Of a stretch of 35,357 nt of DNA, positions 8,693 to 16,333 are shown piece after piece. The first letter of the stretch is position 1, and every line of letters begins with the position of its first letter. Origin of the DNA: Chryseobacterium gleum (GTDB taxonomy: Bacteria > Bacteroidota > Bacteroidia > Flavobacteriales_D > Sanyastnellaceae); contig CAMCTV010000009.1 of assembly GCA_945878635.1 (NCBI GenBank), positions 1 through 35,357 of the forward strand. Direction: 5' to 3'. A program made the translations under genes and the position numbers. The notes under the pieces are model-generated. The model was given only the letters and a program-made list of their open reading frames with translations. It was not told the origin of the DNA and did not search any database.

Positions 8693-9754
8693 TCAAACCT
8701 TCGGTTTGATTCTGAAATGCAGGATTACCTCGCTTCGCTCGATGGACCTAATGGGGGGCTTCACTAGAAAAAGCCAAATGGCTCCGCCATTGTTGTCTTT
8801 GTATATACTGAATATAGCAATGTCCTTTGAATTATCTTGAACTACATAATGCGTAATTTTCGTCCCATCATATTTCCAAGCACCATCACGATAGGTTGCA
8901 AACCACAAATTGTTATTGTTGTCAATTACTGTTGAAAGATACTCGTCCAAATTGCTGTCCTTTTTCCCATCTAAACCACCAATGCTTTTGTATCTGGTGT
9001 AAAATTTATTGCTTGTAAGAGTGGTACTGTCATAAACACTATAACGATATTCAGTATTGAACCAAAAGTCACCATTTTTGTCTTCCGTTATTGAACGTAC
9101 TCCGTTCGCACCTTCATCGCGAAATTCTGTCACATCTTCTTCGGTGATCCAATCAAACGATTTTCCATCGTATCGGCAAACTCCAACTGGATTTGTTCCA
9201 AACCAAATGTTTCCATTTCTGTCTTTATAAATACTGTAGATATCAAATGGATTGGATAAACTGGGTGGTTTAGGGAACTGCAATTCATGTAACGTATTTC
9301 CATCATAGCGATATACTTTTCCAGTATTTCCATAAGAATATTTAAACCACATATCTGTAGTTTCAAGTTTCCAATTTTCACTTGGAACAGCCGTTAATAT
9401 CATGAAATATTTTCCATTAAATTTGGATATTGATGACGTCGCGCTTGCACTTCCAAAATAAATATTACCAAATTCATCTTCTTTTATTTCATCAATTCTG
9501 TTGCTAAGCAATCCGTGTTTTGTTGTATAATTTACTAAGTCAGTTCCATCGTATTTATAAACACCTGTTTCCCAACTTCCAAACCAATAAACATTCTTTC
9601 TGTCTTGATAAACAACCATTATGCTTTCACCAAGTTCTTTAACGGTGTCACCTTTTATAAATTGGTCAGGGTTTTTGGAATGCATAGAAATTTGTCCAAT
9701 ACATGGTGTCAACAGATTAATGGTGCTGAGAAAAAAAAGGATATTCAAATTCAT
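8693..9754 (-). CDS. Exported propeller-repeat protein, 3' truncated
   Basis: A signal peptide (MNLNILFFLSTINLLTPCIGQ) opens a protein of about 353 aa; I use ATG 9754 rather than the GTG two codons upstream. The body has beta-propeller repeats of the two-component-regulator type: VYWFGSWETGVYKYDG, GNIYFGSASATSSISKFNG, GNIWFGTNPVGVCRYDG, GDFWFNTEYRYSVYD and NNLWFATYRDGAWKYDG. These usually sit in sensor kinases or as stand-alone periplasmic or secreted ligand binders. A last repeat starts (FSIYKDNNGG) but turns into unrelated residues (AIWLFLVKPPIRSIERSEV) before a stop. This suggests the gene was cut and joined to foreign sequence at about 8800, leaving no output domain. The gene lies in an AT-rich segment between two tRNA genes. 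Confidence 0.7.
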   Translation of the reverse strand: MNLNILFFLSTINLLTPCIGQISMHSKNPDQFIKGDTVKELGESIMVVYQDRKNVYWFGSWETGVYKYDGTDLVNYTTKHGLLSNRIDEIKEDEFGNIYFGSASATSSISKFNGKYFMILTAVPSENWKLETTDMWFKYSYGNTGKVYRYDGNTLHELQFPKPPSLSNPFDIYSIYKDRNGNIWFGTNPVGVCRYDGKSFDWITEEDVTEFRDEGANGVRSITEDKNGDFWFNTEYRYSVYDSTTLTSNKFYTRYKSIGGLDGKKDSNLDEYLSTVIDNNNNLWFATYRDGAWKYDGTKITHYVVQDNSKDIAIFSIYKDNNGGAIWLFLVKPPIRSIERSEVILHFRIKPKV

Positions 9755-10085
9755 TGCCACAGGTCAACTTTAATCAAAATTACAACTTAAAGTGAACACA
9801 AGGAACTGTTTACAAAGTCACCTCTCAAAGTAAACTTTCAACACTTCTAGAAATGCAAAAAGCCAATCATTCCTGACTGGCTTTTCTTATTAGCGGGTGA
9901 GCCACAAATTTCTAAATTCCTTGAAGGGTATGAAATGGTGGTTGATCTCTATAAATACATGAACAAACCAATTTAAATTTAAATTAAAACTCACTTGGAC
10001 ATAGGGACTCGGGAAAACTTAACACGATTAAATGAATTTTCTCGATTTGTTTCCAGCTGTCAACATGTGATTGAAATTAATATGT
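9755..10085. other. Gene-free gap with one hairpin
   Basis: No convincing gene. A hairpin of AAAAGCCA (9858-9865) and TGGCTTTT (9878-9885) can act as an intrinsic terminator on either strand. A short frame ends at 9980 with codons for EGYEMVVDLYKYMNKPI, which may be the decayed end of a lost gene, but the evidence is thin. Confidence 0.45.
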
Positions 10086-10562
10086 TTACACATTCTTTAA
10101 TTTCATGAGAATTTCGAGCAAGAATTTTCTTTCATCACTCGAAAGTGTCTCAAACATAATTTTGCTTATAGACTCCATTCTGCCGTGAGCTAATTCAAGC
10201 GTTTGGCTACCAACTTTTGTAAGCTTATACATTTTCTTGCGTTTGTCGACTTTATTCTGTTCTTCCAACACGAGTTGTCGGTCGATACACCTTTTAATAA
10301 ATTCAGAAACACTACTCTTTTCTAAATTCAAATAGTTTTTAATATCGCTATGATTTGGACTATCCGTGTGACTAATGAAAACCAAAATAGAATATTCCTC
10401 AGTATTTGAAATCAACAGGTCATTAAACGCATGACGTATCATATTACGTCTTTTTCTCTCAATTTGACTCCATCTCCAATGCAGAATCGATTGTAAAGCA
10501 GTTACAGTGTTTTCGGTTTTGTCGAGAATAGAATTCGTTATCTGATAGTCAATGTACCTCAT
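10086..10562 (-). CDS. MarR-family transcriptional regulator
   Basis: A 158-aa protein; ATG 10562 is preferred because an upstream extension would run across the shared promoter and operator. The winged helix-turn-helix is visible: EEYSILVFISHTDSPNHSDIKNYLNLEKSSVSEFIKRC as helices 2-4, then LVLEEQNKVDKRKKMYKLT as the wing with the family's D-x-R motif (VDKRKK), and a C-terminal dimerisation helix. MarR proteins repress divergent genes until a small ligand binds. Here the divergent neighbour starts an SDR-crtB-crtA-like row, and a perfect palindrome lies in the 50-bp gap. So it likely controls carotenoid genes and itself. The ligand is unknown. Confidence 0.8.
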   Translation of the reverse strand: MRYIDYQITNSILDKTENTVTALQSILHWRWSQIERKRRNMIRHAFNDLLISNTEEYSILVFISHTDSPNHSDIKNYLNLEKSSVSEFIKRCIDRQLVLEEQNKVDKRKKMYKLTKVGSQTLELAHGRMESISKIMFETLSSDERKFLLEILMKLKNV

Positions 10563-10570
10563 AAAAATTA

Positions 10571-10584
10571 GTTCAACGTTGAAC
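10571..10584. promoter_or_regulatory. Palindromic operator, probably for the MarR regulator
   Basis: GTTCAACGTTGAAC is a perfect 14-bp palindrome in the divergent gap, directly downstream of the likely -7 box of the regulator gene and 29 bp before the SDR start. MarR proteins bind palindromes of this size. Confidence 0.65.
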
Positions 10585-10611
10585 AAAAGTACCTCAAATT
10601 TGTCTAACAAA
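10584..10611 (-). promoter_or_regulatory. Likely promoter of the MarR gene
   Basis: On the minus strand TTTG (10611-10608), 16 nt, then TACTTTTG (10591-10584), matching the TAnnTTTG box. The spacing is slightly shorter than usual. The palindrome begins at the last base of the box, so binding would block transcription. Confidence 0.5.
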
Positions 10612-10612
10612 T

Positions 10613-11278
10613 ATGAAAACTTTAAGAATAGCCCTTTTCGGAGCAACAGGTAAAACCGGAATTGAATTCATAAAGCAATCTTCATTGCTTATGAATACGA
10701 GTGTAACAGCGTTCGTCAGAAATGTTGAAAAACTAAAAGAATCGCTTGAAGATCTGCCACATAATCTTCGAATTGTGCAATTTGACGTCAGGGGAAACTC
10801 CTCGTGGTCTGACGAACTTGAAAAATGTAATGTTTGGGTAAGCCTCGTTGGTATTTCAGGACTAATTTCTGCGCGAAAACCAAATTCACTGTATGCAAAA
10901 ACGGCTCAACTATTAACAGAGCGCGCAGTGAAATACAATCCTGAAAGAGTGTTAATAGTTACAAGCGGTGGCGTAGTTGATTCTGAATCTGAGCCCTGGA
11001 TATTGAAGAAAGTGTTGAAGCCCTTCTTTTTAAATCCGATGTACCAAGATATGAGAGTAATGGAGAATATTATTACCAAGAGTCAAATGAATTATGCTAT
11101 CGTTCGCCCCCCTTATTTGACAAACGGTAAGCTAATATCGCAATACAGAATAATCTTTGACGACTGGTTTACCGATGATAAAGTGCTTTCCAGGCGAGAC
11201 TTAGCTCATTTCCTAGTCATGCAATGTAGAGAATTGAATGAAAAATTCAATCGTCGAATAGTTGGTGTTTCCTATTAA
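10613..11278 (+). CDS. NAD(P)-binding SDR-like protein (NmrA/BLVRB type)
   Basis: A 221-aa protein with an atypical short-chain dehydrogenase fold. The nucleotide-binding GxxGxxG appears as LFGATGKTGIEF at about residues 8-19, followed by SVTAFVRNVEKL and a central VWVSLVGISG, then VLIVTSGGVVD and the AIVRPPYLTNG segment typical of NmrA-like and biliverdin-reductase-B-like proteins. These bind NAD(P) and either reduce small molecules or sense redox state. It is the first gene of a row with crtB and a CrtA-like gene, and ends 10 nt before crtB. A role in carotenoid modification or in redox sensing for the cluster is inference. The sequence is AT-rich like its neighbours. Confidence 0.75.
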   Translation: MKTLRIALFGATGKTGIEFIKQSSLLMNTSVTAFVRNVEKLKESLEDLPHNLRIVQFDVRGNSSWSDELEKCNVWVSLVGISGLISARKPNSLYAKTAQLLTERAVKYNPERVLIVTSGGVVDSESEPWILKKVLKPFFLNPMYQDMRVMENIITKSQMNYAIVRPPYLTNGKLISQYRIIFDDWFTDDKVLSRRDLAHFLVMQCRELNEKFNRRIVGVSY

Positions 11279-11288
11279 CAGCACAGAC

Positions 11289-12110
11289 ATGAATAATCTC
11301 TTTAATAAGACTTGTTTTTACTCAAGCAAAAAAACAACACAACTATACTCCACCTCCTTCAGTTCGGGTATATTATTCTTTCACAGGAGCATAAGACAAG
11401 ACATATACAATATTTATGGTTTTGTGAGATTCGCCGATGAAATTGTGGATACCTACATGGGAGTTGACAGTGCTGAAATTTTGAACGAGTTTAAGCAGGA
11501 AACATTCAAAGCAATTGAAAGGGGTGTGAGTTTCAATCCAATCATTCACTCCTTTCAATTAACAGTAACAAAGCACGAAATTGATCTTGAACTTATTCAT
11601 TCATTTTTAAAAAGTATGGAAATGGATTTGAGTAAAAAAGAATTTAACAAAGAGCAATTTGATCAATATGTTTATGGTTCAGCCGAAGTTATTGGGCTTA
11701 TGTGTCTTTCGGTATTTACAAAAGACAAAAGCGAGTATCTCAATTTGAAGAATTGCGCTGTTGCATTGGGATCAGCTTTCCAAAAAATAAATTTCATTCG
11801 AGACATGGGCAGTGACTTTTACGACAGAGGCAGAATATATTTTCCAAAAGTTGAATTCTCAAATTTTTCAAACCGAGAAAAGAAAGAAATTGAACATCAA
11901 ATTTCTCAAGAATTGGAGTTGGCTCGTCAAGGAATATTGAAATTACCACGTAATTCAAGGAAAGGTGTTTTCCTTGCATTCTCATACTACATGTCGCTTT
12001 TTTCAAAAATAATCTCTACTGAATCTTCAGAATTACAATCCAAGAGAATAAGAATATCTAATTGGCAAAAATTTCTCATTATGATTAGAGTTACTCTTCA
12101 AACTGCTTAA
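11289..12110 (+). CDS. crtB: Phytoene synthase
   Basis: A 273-aa trans-isoprenyl diphosphate synthase that joins two geranylgeranyl diphosphates to phytoene, the entry step to carotenoids and retinal. Both Asp-rich sites are intact: FADEIVD with D50 and D54, and RDMGSDF with D172 and D176. The order LYSTSFSSGILF, YGFVRFADEIVD, GSAEVIGLMCLSVF and ALGSAFQKINFIRD is the bacteroidete CrtB pattern, so a squalene synthase is less likely. I start at ATG 11289; an upstream ATG at 11262 would overlap the SDR gene and adds nothing conserved. The partner desaturase gene crtI is not in the window. A CrtA-like gene follows 13 nt later. Confidence 0.88.
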   Translation: MNNLFNKTCFYSSKKTTQLYSTSFSSGILFFHRSIRQDIYNIYGFVRFADEIVDTYMGVDSAEILNEFKQETFKAIERGVSFNPIIHSFQLTVTKHEIDLELIHSFLKSMEMDLSKKEFNKEQFDQYVYGSAEVIGLMCLSVFTKDKSEYLNLKNCAVALGSAFQKINFIRDMGSDFYDRGRIYFPKVEFSNFSNREKKEIEHQISQELELARQGILKLPRNSRKGVFLAFSYYMSLFSKIISTESSELQSKRIRISNWQKFLIMIRVTLQTA

Positions 12111-12123
12111 TGTTTATCCAATA

Positions 12124-12804
12124 ATGCAAATTACATCATTTTATGTTTTTCACATACGACCGAAGCATCAATACAATGCATTGGTTAAGATGTCATACGC
12201 ATCAATTAAACTTCGAAAGGCAACAGGATGCTCTTTTGCAAAAATTATGGGAAGTGGCGCAGGACCCTTAGGTTTTGGATTGAGACCAAATTTCAAATTA
12301 TACGTAGCAATAATGGTTTGGGATAATTTGGAAAGCTTGAGAATTTTTGAAAAATCAAACAAGATGTTTTTAGCCTATGAAAGTATTTCAACTAAAATAG
12401 ATAAATACTATGGTCAACCTTATAAAGTACATGGTTTATGGGGTGGTATTAATCCTTTCAAAATTGAATTGAATAAGGAAGTTTTGAATTCCGAAATTAT
12501 CGTTCTCACTAGAGCTCGAATACGCTTTAATCTTATCATCAAATTCTGGAGTTTTGTTCCCAGAACAAGCAACGCACTCCTCAATGTAGATGGTCGAAAG
12601 CTAAGTATTGGTGTCGGCGAACTTCCCTTGCTCTACCAAGCTACTATGAGCATTTGGAACTCTCAAGAACACATGCGCACTTATGCTTACGAGAATGCTG
12701 AACATCTTGAAGTTATCAGAAAAACAAAAGAATTAAATTGGTATGCGGAAGAACTTTTTTGTCGTTTCTATGCATTAGATATAGAAAACCTTCAAGCAAA
12801 TTGA
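12124..12804 (+). CDS. CrtA-like (spheroidene monooxygenase family) protein
   Basis: A 226-aa protein. The second half carries the family signature: ARIRFNLIIKFWSFVP, LSIGVGELPLLYQATMSIW, and EHLEVIRKTKELNWYAEELF then CRF. The first half has CSFAKIMGSGAGP, matching the family's WMGSGxGPG region. CrtA of purple bacteria adds a keto group at C-2 of acyclic carotenoids; bacteroidete relatives have been proposed as carotenoid oxygenases. Placement 13 nt behind crtB supports a carotenoid substrate. The family mark is good, the exact reaction is not known. It could make a 2-keto or hydroxylated end pigment or an antenna for the rhodopsin at 27561-28277. Confidence 0.68.
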   Translation: MQITSFYVFHIRPKHQYNALVKMSYASIKLRKATGCSFAKIMGSGAGPLGFGLRPNFKLYVAIMVWDNLESLRIFEKSNKMFLAYESISTKIDKYYGQPYKVHGLWGGINPFKIELNKEVLNSEIIVLTRARIRFNLIIKFWSFVPRTSNALLNVDGRKLSIGVGELPLLYQATMSIWNSQEHMRTYAYENAEHLEVIRKTKELNWYAEELFCRFYALDIENLQAN

Positions 12805-12930
12805 CAAGTTCTTTCATTACGGTTGAGTTTTACGGACTTTAATTTAAAGTGTATCAGTTTTTTGGAAAGCTTTTCCTGGTTTAGAAAAATGAATCACATA
12901 CCTTTATTCAGTCAAGCAAAAGAATTCAAC

Positions 12931-12939
12931 TATCTTTGC
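12931..12939 (+). promoter_or_regulatory. -7 box of tRNA-Arg(CCG)
   Basis: TATCTTTGC matches TAnnTTTGC and lies 11 nt before the tRNA. No clear TTTG is seen at the expected distance upstream. Confidence 0.5.
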
Positions 12940-12950
12940 TACCCTTAATT

Positions 12951-13022
12951 GGTCCTGTAGTATAATGGATATTACATGGGTTTCCGAAGCCCAGAATTCG
13001 CGTTCGATCCGCGACGGGATCA
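12951..13022 (+). tRNA. tRNA-Arg (CCG)
   Basis: Acceptor GGTCCTG pairs with CGGGATC using two G-T pairs. The anticodon arm TGGGT, loop TTCCGAA, GCCCA gives anticodon CCG. T arm CGCGTTCGATCCGCG. No CCA is encoded. Directly behind it lies a serine recombinase stub, so its 3' end may have been an integration site. Confidence 0.92.
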
Positions 13023-13028
13023 CTACTT

Positions 13029-13621
<593 letters not shown>

Positions 13622-13632
13622 ATGTTGCGAGG

Positions 13633-13666
13633 GCAAATATACATTGTTAATCTGTTGTTACGCAAA
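13633..13666 (-). promoter_or_regulatory. Promoter of tRNA-fMet
   Basis: Minus strand TTTG (13666-13663), 21 nt, TATATTTGC (13641-13633). This is close to the phylum consensus, 11 nt upstream of the tRNA. Confidence 0.65.
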
Positions 13667-13672
13667 TTATTT

Positions 13673-14875
13673 TCAAGAAAATGATTTGGCTATGCCACGC
13701 GCTGCGATTACTGCCGTTGTCCAAGCCGCCTGAAAATTAAATCCTCCTGTTACCGCGTCAATGTCTAATACCTCTCCTGCGAAATACAAATTCTTCTGCT
13801 CCCTGCTTTCCATGGTCTTGAAATTTATGCTGCGCAAATCAACACCTCCAGCGGTGACAAACTCCTCCTTAAAGGTCGACTTACCATTGACGGGTAAGCG
13901 CATCTGGGTTAATAGATCTGTCCAGCTTTCAATGGCCTCATTGGTCACATCAGCCCACAATTTATCTTTCTCCTTGTTGTGCTTTTGTACAACGAAATTC
14001 CACCATCGGTTGGTCACCCCTGGAGGATGCGCATTGATCACCTGCTTCTTGGCACTGGCCTTGCGGACCTCCATCAACTGTTGCTTGACTGTCTCCCTAT
14101 TCCATTGTGGCAAGCTATTCAACACCATCTCGGCCTGATATTTCCGCTCTGCCATCCACCTTGCCGCCCATGCACTCATCTTCAAAACTGAAGGTCCACT
14201 CGCACCCCAATGCGTGATGAGCATAGGGCCGTCCGTTGTCCAAGGTGCCCCATCCAATTCAACCTCTGCCTGAAAAGCCAATCCTGACAAGGCTTGCAAA
14301 GTCTCATCCGGTATGTGGAATGTAAACAACGAAGGAACTGCATCCACCATGCTGATGCCCAAACTCTTCAAGGCCTGCGCCATTTTGGGACTGCTGCCTG
14401 CAGTGACGACTAGGCGATCAAAGACTTCCTCTTGCCCATTGTCCAAGGTTAATCTCCATTGCTGATCAATGTGTTCAAATTTCGCTACGCCGATGTTGAC
14501 CAATACTCCAGGATGCAGTTGTTCTATAAAACAATCGATGATGGTTTGCGACTTGTCTGTAGTAGGAAACATTCTTCCATCCTCTTCTACTTTCAATTCC
14601 ACTCCCCGATCCGCAAACCATGCAATGGTATCGCCAGGCTGGAAATGATGAAATGGGCCCAACAATTCTTTGCCCCCTCGTGGGTAATACTTGATCAAGT
14701 CTTCTGGTTCAAAGCAGGCATGCGTCACATTACATCGTCCACCTCCACTCACTTTGACCTTGGCCAACGGAGTTGCTTTTTCATACAACTTCACTTCCGA
14801 CTCTGGCAAACACTCTTGCAATTGCAAAGCTGTAAAATATCCCGCAGCTCCAGCTCCAATGATGGCAATTCTCAT
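13673..14875 (-). CDS. HI0933/YhiN-family flavoprotein
   Basis: A 400-aa FAD/NAD(P)-dependent oxidoreductase. The dinucleotide site IAIIGAGAAGYFTALQL is at residues 3-19, the family signature KVSGGGRCNVTH follows near 41-52, and the C-terminal flavin contact FAGEVLDIDAVTGGFNFQ lies near 367-384. NCBI names the family aminoacetone oxidase-like, but the in vivo substrate is not established. The start ATG overlaps the stop of the upstream GlcD-like gene (ATGA), so the two flavoproteins are coupled. The GC content here (55 percent in the line at 14041) is higher than in the preceding carotenoid segment. Confidence 0.82.
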   Translation of the reverse strand: MRIAIIGAGAAGYFTALQLQECLPESEVKLYEKATPLAKVKVSGGGRCNVTHACFEPEDLIKYYPRGGKELLGPFHHFQPGDTIAWFADRGVELKVEEDGRMFPTTDKSQTIIDCFIEQLHPGVLVNIGVAKFEHIDQQWRLTLDNGQEEVFDRLVVTAGSSPKMAQALKSLGISMVDAVPSLFTFHIPDETLQALSGLAFQAEVELDGAPWTTDGPMLITHWGASGPSVLKMSAWAARWMAERKYQAEMVLNSLPQWNRETVKQQLMEVRKASAKKQVINAHPPGVTNRWWNFVVQKHNKEKDKLWADVTNEAIESWTDLLTQMRLPVNGKSTFKEEFVTAGGVDLRSINFKTMESREQKNLYFAGEVLDIDAVTGGFNFQAAWTTAVIAARGIAKSFS

Positions 14876-16281
14876 GGTAATATTTTTGATGGATTGAGAA
14901 TGCCTTGTGGGTCAAAAACCGATTTGATTCCCTTCATCACCATTAATTCTGTTGCATTAAATACCAAATGCATATAAGGTCGCTGCACATAACCTATCCC
15001 ATGCTCTCCGCTCAATGTCCCTCCCAATGATCGCGTGATGGTAAAAATCTCCGTGACGGCCTTGGGCAACATGTCGTTCCATTGCTCGTCTGTCAGCGCA
15101 TCCTTTACAATGTTCACGTGCAAGTTTCCATCTCCAGCATGTCCATAACAAATGGATCGGAAACCATATTTAGCACCAACTTCTTTCACTCCTTTGAGCA
15201 AAGCAGGCAATTGATAACGGGGAACAACAGTATCTTCCTCTTTATAAACCGAATGCGACTTTACAGCCTCTGCCACTTTTCGGCGCATCTTCCACAATTG
15301 ATTTTTCTGAGCATCATCTTCAGCCAACAATGGATCGCCGCAATCAAAAGCCGACAACACCTCCATGATGCGCTCACAGTCTTGCATCAATACCTCAGGA
15401 TAATTCCCATCTACTTCAATCAACAAATGCGCTTGTACTTTTTCTTCAATGGGAACAACCACATCGTCCAAAAATTGTAGGACAAAATCAATGGCATCGC
15501 GCTCCATAAATTCCAATGCACTGGGCATGATGCCCGCTTGAAAAATAGCGCTCACCGCTTGACATGCCTGCTCAGCTTGATAAAAAGGGACCAACATCAG
15601 CAATTGATGTTTGGGCAAGGGTAACAATTTCAGAACCGCTTTGGTAATTACTCCCAAGGTGCCCTCACTGCCCACCATGAGTTGTGTTAAATGATAACCC
15701 GTAGAATTCTTTAGCGTATTGGCTCCAGTCCAAATGACATCACCATTGGGCAAGACCACTTCCAGATTTAAAACAAAATCTTTGGTCACTCCGTACTTCA
15801 CCGCATGCGCACCTCCTGCATTCTCTGCGATATTACCACCAATGAAACACGAACCTTTGCTTGAAGGATCAGGTGCATAATACCATCCTTTTTCGGCACA
15901 TGCATCTTGCAACACTTGCGTAATCACTCCCGGTTCAGTGGTGACCTGTCCATTCTTTTCATCGATGTGCAGAATCTTGTTCATGCGCTCCATGCTCAGC
16001 CCCACCCCACCATAGATGGACAATGCACCTCCACTCAATCCAGTGCGCGCGCCTATAGGGGTAACGCAGATTTTCTGTTGGTTACAATGCGACATGATAG
16101 CAGCCACTTGCTCTGTGGATGAAGGTTGCAAAACAATATGCGGTGGAAAACAAAGGTCTTCTGTTTCGTCCGAACCGTAACGCTTGAGCACATCCTCATC
16201 AACGTGGACGGACGATTCACCTATACAGGAGCGAAAAAAATCCACGTCGGATGAATCAATACTTTTATAGTCTTTTGACAT
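14872..16281 (-). CDS. GlcD-type FAD-linked oxidase (glycolate / D-2-hydroxyacid)
   Basis: A 469-aa enzyme of the FAD_binding_4 / FAD-oxidase_C class. ATG 16281 is chosen because the sequence upstream enters the divergent gene. Marks in order: IGARTGLSGGALSIYGGVGL (PP-loop-like FAD site), YAPDPSSKGSCFIGGNIAEN, GGAHAVKYGVTKDFVLNLEV, ICYGHAGDGNLHVNI and GGTLSGEHGIGYVQRPY. These match GlcD, D-lactate dehydrogenase Dld and relatives, which oxidise a 2-hydroxy acid to the keto acid and pass electrons to a quinone or cytochrome. No GlcE or GlcF subunit gene and no fused Fe-S domain is present, so it likely works alone. Substrate could be D-lactate, glycolate or D-2-hydroxyglutarate. Confidence 0.85.
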   Translation of the reverse strand: MSKDYKSIDSSDVDFFRSCIGESSVHVDEDVLKRYGSDETEDLCFPPHIVLQPSSTEQVAAIMSHCNQQKICVTPIGARTGLSGGALSIYGGVGLSMERMNKILHIDEKNGQVTTEPGVITQVLQDACAEKGWYYAPDPSSKGSCFIGGNIAENAGGAHAVKYGVTKDFVLNLEVVLPNGDVIWTGANTLKNSTGYHLTQLMVGSEGTLGVITKAVLKLLPLPKHQLLMLVPFYQAEQACQAVSAIFQAGIMPSALEFMERDAIDFVLQFLDDVVVPIEEKVQAHLLIEVDGNYPEVLMQDCERIMEVLSAFDCGDPLLAEDDAQKNQLWKMRRKVAEAVKSHSVYKEEDTVVPRYQLPALLKGVKEVGAKYGFRSICYGHAGDGNLHVNIVKDALTDEQWNDMLPKAVTEIFTITRSLGGTLSGEHGIGYVQRPYMHLVFNATELMVMKGIKSVFDPQGILNPSKILP

Positions 16282-16333
16282 ATCCCAAAAATACCGCAAT
16301 GGGGCAATTGACCTTATATTCGCAAGAGAAGCT

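Noticed and set aside
11289-12110. A squalene synthase
   Set aside because: Length and the motif order follow bacteroidete CrtB, and a carotenoid oxygenase-like gene is adjacent.
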